NCBI GenBank assembly: GCA_036322835.1 | Contig: AP027304.1 | Coordinates: 1-64,000 of the forward strand | DNA from: Tenuifilaceae bacterium CYCD | Lineage (GTDB): Bacteria; Bacteroidota; Bacteroidia; Bacteroidales; Tenuifilaceae | Direction: 5' to 3' | DNA length: 64,000 nt | In this document: piece by piece, positions 51,931 to 59,102 of the stretch | How positions within the stretch are numbered: position 1 is the stretch's first letter | Layout: every line of letters starts with the position of its first letter | Notes under the pieces: generated by a model | Seen by the model: only the letters and a program-made list of their open reading frames with translations | Told to the model about the DNA's origin: nothing | The model's database searches: none | Made by a program: the position numbers and the translations under genes

Positions 51931-53211
51931 TTAGATATGATTAACTGCTTCAATTTTTTGCTCTAGTGTTATCGGGTGGTAACGTCCAAAGGGGTCACGC
52001 TTTGGGCTGTGTCCAGTCATACTCTTAATTACTTCGTCCTTTACAAATGGGTATAAAATGCTAATGAATGTTTTTCGTGCAATATGTGAGCTGGCAATCT
52101 TTTTGAGTTCCACAACCTCCTCTTTATTCGTATTTGGGTTTAACCTTAGTATTGTTCTATTCAATTCGCAAGCGACAAACAACTCCTTTAGGTAAACATT
52201 AAAATTAACATCGCTAATAAAAGGTAACAACTTGTCGGTATTCTCATATTTCTTTAGAATGGTTTGCGCCTTTTGGTTCAATGGTATAACGCAAACATTG
52301 GAGTTTTCTTTTTTGGTTTTAATCGGTATGTAACGAACAGTATTATCGACAATGTTATCCTTTGTAAGCCTCAACAAGTCCGAAACCCTGCAACCAATAC
52401 AGCACTGAAAAATGAATAAATCTCGAACCCTATCAAGTTTCGGGTCGCTTGATAGGTCTTTACTGTAAATTATTTCCAATTCGTCTTTTGTTATGGGTAT
52501 TGGTTCGCCGTAAACTTCCATATCAATTTTAAACCGTTTAAACGGATTGGGAACGGTTAACCACTCCTTATCCTCTGCATACTTAAAAAAGGCTCTTAAT
52601 CGTTTTAAATTGCTTATAACGGTGTTTTTTCCCTTGTTAACCAATAGGTAACTTTCAAATTTTTCTATTGTTTCCTTTGTGATGCTGTTCAGATTTTCGC
52701 TTTTGCCTAAAAAATCATTGAAGTGTTTGAATGTAACCTTCATCTGTTTCATTCTGCCAACGCTTATTTTCTGCTCAACTAGTTTTTTATAGTCCTCAAA
52801 GTAACGGTTGATGCTATTATCATCGGTTTTTACAACATTAGTCTTTTTGCTAGTGTCCAGTTTTTTCAACTCATCTCTAAAAAGTTGAATAGTTAATGTT
52901 TTTTCGAGTGCTGCATACCTTTGATAAATATCTGAGGCGTATTTCTTAAATGTGGCTAATTCTCCATTAATACGTGATGAAGTAAGTCCGTTTTCGTCCA
53001 CGTTGTTCTTTTTTACTTCCTGTTTTTCCTTATCCCATTTAGCGGAGTCAATTCGATAGCCTGTGTAATACTTTAAACGGGGCTGTATTTTTTTGCCTGT
53101 TTTACTTAACCCTATACCATCATACCAATCAAACCAAACAAGCATATTTATAGGTAGGTTCTTTTCATTGCCTCCTCTGCTTTCTAGGTAGAAATTAATT
53201 TTCAGACTCAT
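51931..53211 (-). CDS. int: Tyrosine recombinase (integrase) of the tRNA-Arg element
   Basis: 426 aa. An N-terminal arm-binding-type region (~1-110) is followed by a SAM-like core-binding domain (~120-215) and a catalytic domain (~220-426). The catalytic set is visible: Arg in CCIGCRVSDLLRL, HIARKTF (H-x-x-R), GHSPKRDPFGRYHP with the Tyr nucleophile near the C terminus. It reads inward from attR, as usual for integrases. The inverted motif GTGTACGTA lies 2 bp before its ATG, so it may bind its own promoter. Confidence 0.93.
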   Translation of the reverse strand: MSLKINFYLESRGGNEKNLPINMLVWFDWYDGIGLSKTGKKIQPRLKYYTGYRIDSAKWDKEKQEVKKNNVDENGLTSSRINGELATFKKYASDIYQRYAALEKTLTIQLFRDELKKLDTSKKTNVVKTDDNSINRYFEDYKKLVEQKISVGRMKQMKVTFKHFNDFLGKSENLNSITKETIEKFESYLLVNKGKNTVISNLKRLRAFFKYAEDKEWLTVPNPFKRFKIDMEVYGEPIPITKDELEIIYSKDLSSDPKLDRVRDLFIFQCCIGCRVSDLLRLTKDNIVDNTVRYIPIKTKKENSNVCVIPLNQKAQTILKKYENTDKLLPFISDVNFNVYLKELFVACELNRTILRLNPNTNKEEVVELKKIASSHIARKTFISILYPFVKDEVIKSMTGHSPKRDPFGRYHPITLEQKIEAVNHI

Positions 53212-53212
53212 T

Positions 53213-53296
53213 GTGTACGTATTTTTACAAATTTACGTACACTTTTTGATATAATCTAATAATATGTAATAAATTTAGTTTTATATTTGCGTACAC
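53213..53296. promoter_or_regulatory. Putative integrase arm-type sites, right end
   Basis: The motif TTACGTACAC occurs at 53233-53242, TTGCGTACAC at 53287-53296 and an inverted ATACGTACAC-type copy at 53213-53222. With the two copies at the left end, five copies border the element. The inverted pair 53213/53242 is palindromic and covers the integrase promoter. Confidence 0.55.
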
Positions 53297-53366
53297 AAAA
53301 CGCCTAATTATAAGCATTTATGACAATATATTTTTATCAACTGAATTTAATTAAAATATTAAAAGT

Positions 53367-53383
53367 AATCCCTCTGGGGTCAC
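53367..53383 (+). repeat. attR core (17 bp)
   Basis: AATCCCTCTGGGGTCAC identical to attL. Downstream DNA (ACAGGAATGG...) continues into the original tRNA terminator. Confidence 0.9.
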
Positions 53384-53386
53384 AGG

Positions 53387-53423
53387 AATGGTCAATCCTT
53401 TACGGGTTGGCCATTATTTTTTG
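53387..53423 (+). terminator. Displaced native terminator of tRNA-Arg
   Basis: AATGG...CCATT with a GTCAATCC/GGGTTGG inner stem and a T-rich tail, directly after attR. It is where the uninterrupted tRNA would have ended. Confidence 0.75.
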
Positions 53424-53470
53424 GTGGAATTACAATAACCGCCAGAGGGATCATGGAGCGCAGCGGAACT

Positions 53471-53526
53471 AATCCCTCTGGGGTCACAGGAATGTTCAAT
53501 CCTTTACGGGTTGGCCATTTTTTTTT
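53471..53526 (+). repeat. Second downstream copy of the att core plus terminator
   Basis: 53470-53526 repeats 53366-53422 with a few changes, 104 bp further on. It contains the full 17-bp core and the hairpin, but no tRNA body. It may be a duplication or an old integration scar. Confidence 0.85.
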
Positions 53527-53532
53527 GATGGA

Positions 53533-53826
53533 GAGTCCTAATCCAATAAAAAAGAGTCGACAACCTAGCTCAGAGAGTCGAAATCCTATGAAAAAGAGTC
53601 GGTAACCTAGCTAAAAGAGTCGAAATCCTATAAAAAAGAGTCGGCAACCTAGCTCAGAGAGTCGAAATCCTATGAAAAAGAGTCGGTAACCTAGCTAAAA
53701 GAGTCGAAATCCTATAAAAAAGAGTCGGCAACTTAGCTCAGAGAGTCCTAATCCTATCAAAAAGAGTCGGTAACCTAACTAAAAGAGTCGAAATCCTATA
53801 AAAAAGAGTCGGCAACCTAGCTCAGA
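53533..53826. repeat. Tandem repeat, 7 x 42 bp, each of two 21-bp half-units
   Basis: Exactly 294 bp. Each 42-bp unit is GAGTCgaAatcctatnAAAAA plus GAGTCggnaacctagctnan-type halves, both starting with GAGTC. Alternating variants give an 84-bp higher-order period. Every frame has stops. No unique spacers, so it is not CRISPR. The interval 53827-53948 after it shows nothing I can support. Confidence 0.9.
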
Positions 53827-53948
53827 GAGGGTCTATTCAATAAACTAAACTAGGTGGGGTAATTCTTGAGCAATTAATCTGTTTCCATAAAAAAGAGCAC
53901 GCATCTAAAGAAGGCGCGCGCAAGTCAAAAATAAACGATGAATATGCC

Positions 53949-54875
53949 TTACTCAATGTTTGTCTTCTCAACAATATAAAGCGGCCTGTTCAACACATTG
54001 GTGTTTATTCGGCTTATGTACTCGCCAATAATTCCAATGGAGAAGAGCTGAATGCCCCCAATGAACATTGAGCTAACAATAAGCGATGTCCATCCCGTGA
54101 TTGTTTCGTGTAGAACGAAATGGGAGAATAACGCGTAAAGTATAATCAGGAAAGCCAAACCCGCAATGAAGAATCCAATATTGGTGACAAGCTTCAGGGG
54201 TTTATCGGAGAATGCGGTAATGCCATCGATGGCAAATTTCTTCATCTTGCTTAACGAGTAGCCCGTTTTACCTGCCTTTCGGCCATCCCTCTCGAATTCA
54301 ACAAAGGTGGAGCGAAAACCAAGCCATGCAATCTGCCCCCGCAGGAACTTATTCTGCTCGGGCATCATCCGGAGGTAATCCACTATTTTTTTATCAATCA
54401 ATCTAAAATCGCCAACATCCAAAGGAATACTAACAGAGGTTAATCGCTTTAAAAGTCGATAGAATAGTTTTGCCGTGATCCTTTTGAACAAGGTTTCGCC
54501 TTTGCGTTTGGTTCGTTTGGCGTAAACTACCTCAAAGCCCTGCCTATGCCTACTGTAAAGTTCGGGGATTAGCTCTGGAGGATCCTGTAAATCGCCATCG
54601 ATTATCACCACAGCATTGCCTTTGCAATGATCAAGACCTGCGGTAACGGCAATTTGATGCCCAAAATTCCGGCTAAAGTTTATATACTTAACCCGATTAT
54701 CGGAATTGGCTAACTCAACAATACGGAATAAAGTTGCATCGGAACTACCATCATTTACAAAGATCAACTCATAATCATCGGTAACATTCTTAACAGAATT
54801 GGTTAACCGGAAATATAACTCCGATATAATTTCGCCCTCGTTAAACAGAGGTACAACAACTGAAAGTTCAATCAT
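53949..54875 (-). CDS. Glycosyltransferase family 2 with C-terminal membrane helices (GtrB/DPM1-like)
   Basis: 308 aa. GT-A fold: SVVVPLFNEGEII, LIFVNDGSSD, ISRNFGHQIAVTAGLDH-like FSRNFGHQIAVTAGL and VIIDGDLQDPPEL (DxD-type) identify a dolichol-/undecaprenyl-phosphate mannosyl- or glucosyltransferase. Two helices at ~235-300 anchor it to the inner membrane. It overlaps the upstream GT39-like gene by 4 bp, and the two are probably one system: this protein charges the lipid carrier and the other transfers the sugar. Confidence 0.92.
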   Translation of the reverse strand: MIELSVVVPLFNEGEIISELYFRLTNSVKNVTDDYELIFVNDGSSDATLFRIVELANSDNRVKYINFSRNFGHQIAVTAGLDHCKGNAVVIIDGDLQDPPELIPELYSRHRQGFEVVYAKRTKRKGETLFKRITAKLFYRLLKRLTSVSIPLDVGDFRLIDKKIVDYLRMMPEQNKFLRGQIAWLGFRSTFVEFERDGRKAGKTGYSLSKMKKFAIDGITAFSDKPLKLVTNIGFFIAGLAFLIILYALFSHFVLHETITGWTSLIVSSMFIGGIQLFSIGIIGEYISRINTNVLNRPLYIVEKTNIE

Positions 54876-56344
54876 AGCTTTCTATCTTTTAACCTATAAA
54901 CTACAATGTTGTTTCGGGTATAAACAGTGTCATAATTAAAATTCCTTTCAATGAAATCTTTCACACCTGCCTGATAGGCAACTACGCTACAATTTTCCTC
55001 AACATTACGCCAATCGGTATTTAGCGAAACAGATATGCCGTTCTCGCGCAGTACCCTTTGATAAAAAAGGATGTGCGCAAAGTATCCATCGTGAAGCAAT
55101 ACATGATTGCTGAGATCGTACTGGCCATTAACAGCATCCTTAAGAAAGTAACCGATATTGTAGGTCTCAACATCCCAGGAGAATTCATGGGGAGGAATCA
55201 TTCTTTTCAAGGTGCCATACACCGGCCTATAAAACACCGCAATAAGCAATAAAAAGGGTATAGCCCTAAATATGTAGATTTTAGTAGCCGTAAAATTTCT
55301 TATAATGCCGAAAACTGAATAGATTAGTATTGATACAAGAATTGCAAAGAAAGGATATAGAGGCGTGGTGTACCATTCGAGCTTTGTTTTGCTTACCGAT
55401 ATGATAAGAAAATAGCATACAGTTGAGATTGAAGAAAATATGGTGACACTCTTTATGCTTTTATCTTTACTGAAAAGGCCAGCAATAAGACCAAGTGGAA
55501 CAAAAAGTAACCAATACCGGTAATGATGCAACCGTAGCATACTGAAATAGTACCAAAAATCGGCAGCATGGCCTTCGTTCACCTCAAAGTATCGACCGCC
55601 CAACTCGTTTTCCCAAACGGCCCTTAGGTAACCCGCATTGCTATACTCTCGCAACAAATAATAGCCACCGATAGCTGTGATAAACACAAGTATTCCAATG
55701 TACAAATGCTTTGATTTTGCGATAGACAGAACCTTGCTTCGAACAAATGCATAAATAATCAATGCCGGAACAAAGAGTAAACCTGCAATTCCTTTTGTCA
55801 GAGTTGCTAGGATTATGCCGACAACAGATAAGTATAGATACTTAGGTTTATCCGTTTCGATATATTGAAAGAATAGCAGAGAGTAAACTGTCGTAAAAAG
55901 CGTTAGCATTGAGTCGTAATCGCCTGTTCGTACTGCATGCACATGAATATAGCCAAAGGAGGTTAAAAGAACCATTACCGTAAAGAATCCAAGCCATTGA
56001 TTCTTCAAATACCGGAGCGAGAAAAAAACTAAGAACACACCGAGAATTAATGCAGCCAAAGCAGCGGGCAAACGGACTGACAATTCTCGAACCCCAAATA
56101 AATTCATACATAAAGCCTGACACCAAATCATCAGCGGCGGCTTAGTGTTCCACATATCGGGCTTGCCCTCAAAATGGGTGACTAAAAAATTCTCATCCTT
56201 GGACATCTCGTAAGCGTTATTCGCCAAACGAGCCTCGTCGAAAATTCGAATAGGCAACCGCTCAATATGTCCAAATAAAGTGAAGTAAGCGAGAATAAGC
56301 AGAATAAAATACTTAACTAGATCCTCAGTTTTAACTCTTTGCAT
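54872..56344 (-). CDS. ArnT-like membrane glycosyltransferase (GT39/PMT family)
   Basis: 490 aa, about 11 membrane helices. The N-terminal loop IRIFDEARLANNAYEMSKDENFLVTHF carries the conserved DE motif, and WNTKPPLMIW matches the GT-C family second motif (PPL). Enzymes of this type move a sugar from a lipid-linked donor to lipid A or protein. The donor is likely made by the GT2 partner overlapping downstream. It overlaps the nth gene by 14 bp upstream, so all three form one transcript. Confidence 0.9.
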   Translation of the reverse strand: MQRVKTEDLVKYFILLILAYFTLFGHIERLPIRIFDEARLANNAYEMSKDENFLVTHFEGKPDMWNTKPPLMIWCQALCMNLFGVRELSVRLPAALAALILGVFLVFFSLRYLKNQWLGFFTVMVLLTSFGYIHVHAVRTGDYDSMLTLFTTVYSLLFFQYIETDKPKYLYLSVVGIILATLTKGIAGLLFVPALIIYAFVRSKVLSIAKSKHLYIGILVFITAIGGYYLLREYSNAGYLRAVWENELGGRYFEVNEGHAADFWYYFSMLRLHHYRYWLLFVPLGLIAGLFSKDKSIKSVTIFSSISTVCYFLIISVSKTKLEWYTTPLYPFFAILVSILIYSVFGIIRNFTATKIYIFRAIPFLLLIAVFYRPVYGTLKRMIPPHEFSWDVETYNIGYFLKDAVNGQYDLSNHVLLHDGYFAHILFYQRVLRENGISVSLNTDWRNVEENCSVVAYQAGVKDFIERNFNYDTVYTRNNIVVYRLKDRKL

Positions 56345-56984
56345 TCAATTTCTTTTTAAACTCCTTACAAACATCGGTTAATCCGCACTCCTCGCATTTT
56401 GGCTTACGGGCAATGCAAACATACCTGCCGTGCAGTATCAGCCAGTGATGGGCTTTAGGTAGCAACTCCTCGGGGAAATACTTAACCAACTGCTGCTCCA
56501 CGGCCAGCGGTGTTTTGGCATTGGTAACTAAACCTATCCTGTTGGCAACCCTAAAAACATGGGTATCAACCGCCATTGCGGGTAGGTTAAAAACTACCGA
56601 TGCAATAACATTGGCTGTTTTGCGGCCAACTCCGGGCAACCGCTGTAACAACTCCACATCCGAAGGTACAACACCACCGAACTCCGCTTGAAGTGTCTTT
56701 GCCATTCCTACCAGGTGCTTTGCCTTATTATTGGGATACGAACAGCTTTTGATATAACTCAGTACCTCTTCAACGCTGGCTTTCGAAAGGGTTTCAGCAT
56801 CGGGGAAACGTTCAAAAAAAGGAGGCGTAATTATATTAACCCGTTTATCGGTGCACTGGGCGCTAAGAATAACGGCAACAAGCAACTCGTAAGCGTTACC
56901 GTAAACCAACTCGGTTTCAGCAACAGGGCGTGCCTTGCTAAAATATTCAATTACCCTGGCGTATAGATCTTTCTTGGATATCAT
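56331..56984 (-). CDS. nth: Endonuclease III
   Basis: 217 aa, standard length. HhH motif LPGVGRKTANVIAS with the catalytic Lys, the Asp in AVDTHVFRVANR, and the C-terminal [4Fe-4S] ligands CIARKPKCEECGLTDVC (C-x6-C-x2-C-x5-C). It removes oxidised pyrimidines and cuts the abasic site in base excision repair. It is first in a leftward operon with the two glycosyltransferases. Confidence 0.97.
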   Translation of the reverse strand: MISKKDLYARVIEYFSKARPVAETELVYGNAYELLVAVILSAQCTDKRVNIITPPFFERFPDAETLSKASVEEVLSYIKSCSYPNNKAKHLVGMAKTLQAEFGGVVPSDVELLQRLPGVGRKTANVIASVVFNLPAMAVDTHVFRVANRIGLVTNAKTPLAVEQQLVKYFPEELLPKAHHWLILHGRYVCIARKPKCEECGLTDVCKEFKKKLNAKS

Positions 56985-57149
56985 TAAATCGCTGTAATAG
57001 TGATAAACAAAAGTAATGTAAATGTGAAAAGTTAAATGTAAAAAGTTAAAAGATTTTTGAATGGCTATGGTCGTTTGATTATATTAATTCCATACTTCGA
57101 TTTCTAACTTCCGAATTCTACATTCCCTTCACAATTAACTTTTGTATGC

Positions 57150-57157
57150 TAACTTTG
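57150..57157 (+). promoter_or_regulatory. -7 element TAACTTTG for the ABC-F gene
   Basis: Exact TAnnTTTG match 24 bp before the start codon. Confidence 0.5.
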
Positions 57158-57181
57158 CACCTGAATTAAAAAAAAAGCACA

Positions 57182-59053
57182 TTGGCAACAATCTATCTTC
57201 AGGCAGAGAATCTGAGCAAATCGTTTGGCGATTTAACAATATTCCGCGATATATCACTAAGTCTTTTCCAGTATCAACGCACGGCAATAATAGCAAAGAA
57301 TGGTACGGGAAAATCTACATTACTTAACATTCTCACCGGAAAAGATTCCCCCGATACAGGGAAAGTTACCCTCCGCAATGATGTAAAAGTTGGATATCTG
57401 GCGCAGAACCCCGATCTGAACGAAAAAGCCACCATCCTTGAGAACGTATTTGGTGCCGATGATGAGATTTCTACTACAATTCGCAACTACGAAAAGGCGC
57501 TTGCAAAGAACGACAAGGATTTGCTCCACCATGCCATGGAGGCTATGGATAGATTGAATATTTGGGAGCGTGAGGTTAAGGCAAAGCAGATTCTATCGAA
57601 GCTTAGAATCGAAAACATAAACCAGCCAGTGGCGCAACTATCGGGTGGTCAACGTAAACGCGTTGCATTAGCGGCTGCGCTAATTAGCGAACCCGATGTG
57701 CTTATTCTGGATGAGCCCACAAACCACCTAGATTTGGATATGGTTGAGTGGCTCGAGGAATTTTTAACCCGCGGCCAGCAAACCATACTCATGGTTACGC
57801 ACGACAGGTACTTTTTAGATAGGGTTTGCACCGATATTATTGAGATTGATGGACAAATCGTTTACAACTATAAAGGCAACTACTCATATTTTTTGGATAA
57901 AAGAGAGGAAAGAATCAACGCGTTTACCTCGGAGGTTGACAAGGCTACAAATTTACTCCGTCGCGAGACTGAATGGATGCGCCGCATGCCACAGGCTCGC
58001 GGAACAAAAGCCAAGTATAGGATTGATGCCTACTACAAGCTGAAGGATGTTGCATCGCAACGGCTCGACACCTCGGAGGTTGAAATCAATGTAAGCACAT
58101 CGCGACTAGGGAAAAAAATCATGGAGGTAAAAAACCTCAACAAAAGTTTCGGAAGCAAGGTTATTATGAAAGATTTTTCCTACACATTCAACCGATTCGA
58201 GAAGTTAGGCATAATAGGTGAAAATGGTACTGGGAAAACCACATTCCTAAATCTTATCACTGGTGCAATTTCTGCCGATTCGGGCGAAGTAGATGCGGGA
58301 AGTACTTTGGTTGTTGGCTACTACCGTCAGGAAGGAATGAATATCGATAACAACAAAAAGGTTATTGATGTTGCACGCGAAATTGCCGATGTTGTAACAC
58401 TGGGCGATGGCAAAACGCTTACCATATCGCAATTTCTGAATATGTTCCTTTTCTCACCCGAGAAGCAGCACACCTACGTGTACAAACTCAGCGGTGGCGA
58501 AAAGCGCAGGCTTTACCTGCTTACCATACTAATGCGCAACCCTAACTTCCTCATCCTCGATGAGCCCACTAACGATTTGGACATTCACACCCTGAACATC
58601 CTTGAGGATTACCTAAAAAGTTTTCCCGGTGTGGTTATAGTTGTATCGCACGACCGTTTTTTTATGGATAAAGTGGTTGACGGACTACTGGTTTTTGAGG
58701 GAGATGGAGAAATAAGTGGATTCCCCGGATCGTACACGGAATATAGAACTTGGGCCATGGAGGAAGAGAAGAATAAACCCAAGGAAAAAAGTCCCGAAAA
58801 ACCAATTAAGCAGGAGCAACCCAAAACTCAAGCCAAGAAGAAATTAACATTTGCCCAGAAGAAAGAGCTGGAGCAACTCTCGAAGGACATTGAACAACTG
58901 GAAAAGGAAAAAACAGAATTAGAAAGCCAACTTAGCAGTGGAAATTTGAATCCACAACAATTACAGGAAAAATCTAACAGGTATCAGGAGATCACTCAAA
59001 TACTTGAAGGAAAAGAGTTCCGTTGGCTGGAACTAAGTGAGATTGAGGAATAA
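57182..59053 (+). CDS. ABC-F family ATPase (Uup-like)
   Basis: 623 aa with a TTG start at 57182, since no ATG is in frame nearby and MATIYLQAENLSKSFGDL is the right N terminus. Two ATPase domains: Walker A GKNGTGKST (first half) and GENGTGKTT (second half), signatures LSGGQRKR and LSGGEKRR, Walker B LILDEPTNHLD and LILDEPTNDLD. Between them is the P-site interaction linker, and a coiled coil (~535-620) forms the C terminus, as in Uup. ABC-F proteins act on stalled ribosomes, and some protect against antibiotics. Confidence 0.93.
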   Translation: MATIYLQAENLSKSFGDLTIFRDISLSLFQYQRTAIIAKNGTGKSTLLNILTGKDSPDTGKVTLRNDVKVGYLAQNPDLNEKATILENVFGADDEISTTIRNYEKALAKNDKDLLHHAMEAMDRLNIWEREVKAKQILSKLRIENINQPVAQLSGGQRKRVALAAALISEPDVLILDEPTNHLDLDMVEWLEEFLTRGQQTILMVTHDRYFLDRVCTDIIEIDGQIVYNYKGNYSYFLDKREERINAFTSEVDKATNLLRRETEWMRRMPQARGTKAKYRIDAYYKLKDVASQRLDTSEVEINVSTSRLGKKIMEVKNLNKSFGSKVIMKDFSYTFNRFEKLGIIGENGTGKTTFLNLITGAISADSGEVDAGSTLVVGYYRQEGMNIDNNKKVIDVAREIADVVTLGDGKTLTISQFLNMFLFSPEKQHTYVYKLSGGEKRRLYLLTILMRNPNFLILDEPTNDLDIHTLNILEDYLKSFPGVVIVVSHDRFFMDKVVDGLLVFEGDGEISGFPGSYTEYRTWAMEEEKNKPKEKSPEKPIKQEQPKTQAKKKLTFAQKKELEQLSKDIEQLEKEKTELESQLSSGNLNPQQLQEKSNRYQEITQILEGKEFRWLELSEIEE

Positions 59054-59084
59054 AAAAGCGCTTCAGATAATCTGAAGCGCTTTT
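59054..59084. terminator. Bidirectional terminator
   Basis: Fourteen-bp stem AAAAGCGCTTCAGA/TCTGAAGCGCTTTT with a 3-nt loop, between the ABC-F gene and the convergent adhesin gene. Confidence 0.85.
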
Positions 59085-59102
59085 AGCAAAACTCTTTCTT
59101 AC

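Larger units (their letters stand above)
46804..53383. mobile_element. Integrated element of about 6.6 kb in tRNA-Arg(CCG)
   Basis: It is bounded by a 17-bp direct repeat of the tRNA 3' end. Contents, right to left: tyrosine integrase, unknown 277-aa protein, excisionase-like HTH protein, HTH protein, DUF6291 putative replication protein, a GGRKKG-type protein, a small-gene cluster and a 216-aa protein, with one 93-aa gene on the opposite strand beside attL. There is no mobilisation, conjugation, capsid, portal or lysis gene that I can recognise. A self-replicating or helper-dependent satellite is one reading; a reduced integrative element is another. Confidence 0.88.

Noticed and set aside
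53533-53826. CRISPR array
   Set aside because: Units are contiguous and similar throughout, with no unique spacers and no cas genes nearby.
53533-53826. Coding repeat protein
   Set aside because: Each frame on both strands meets a stop within one or two repeat units.
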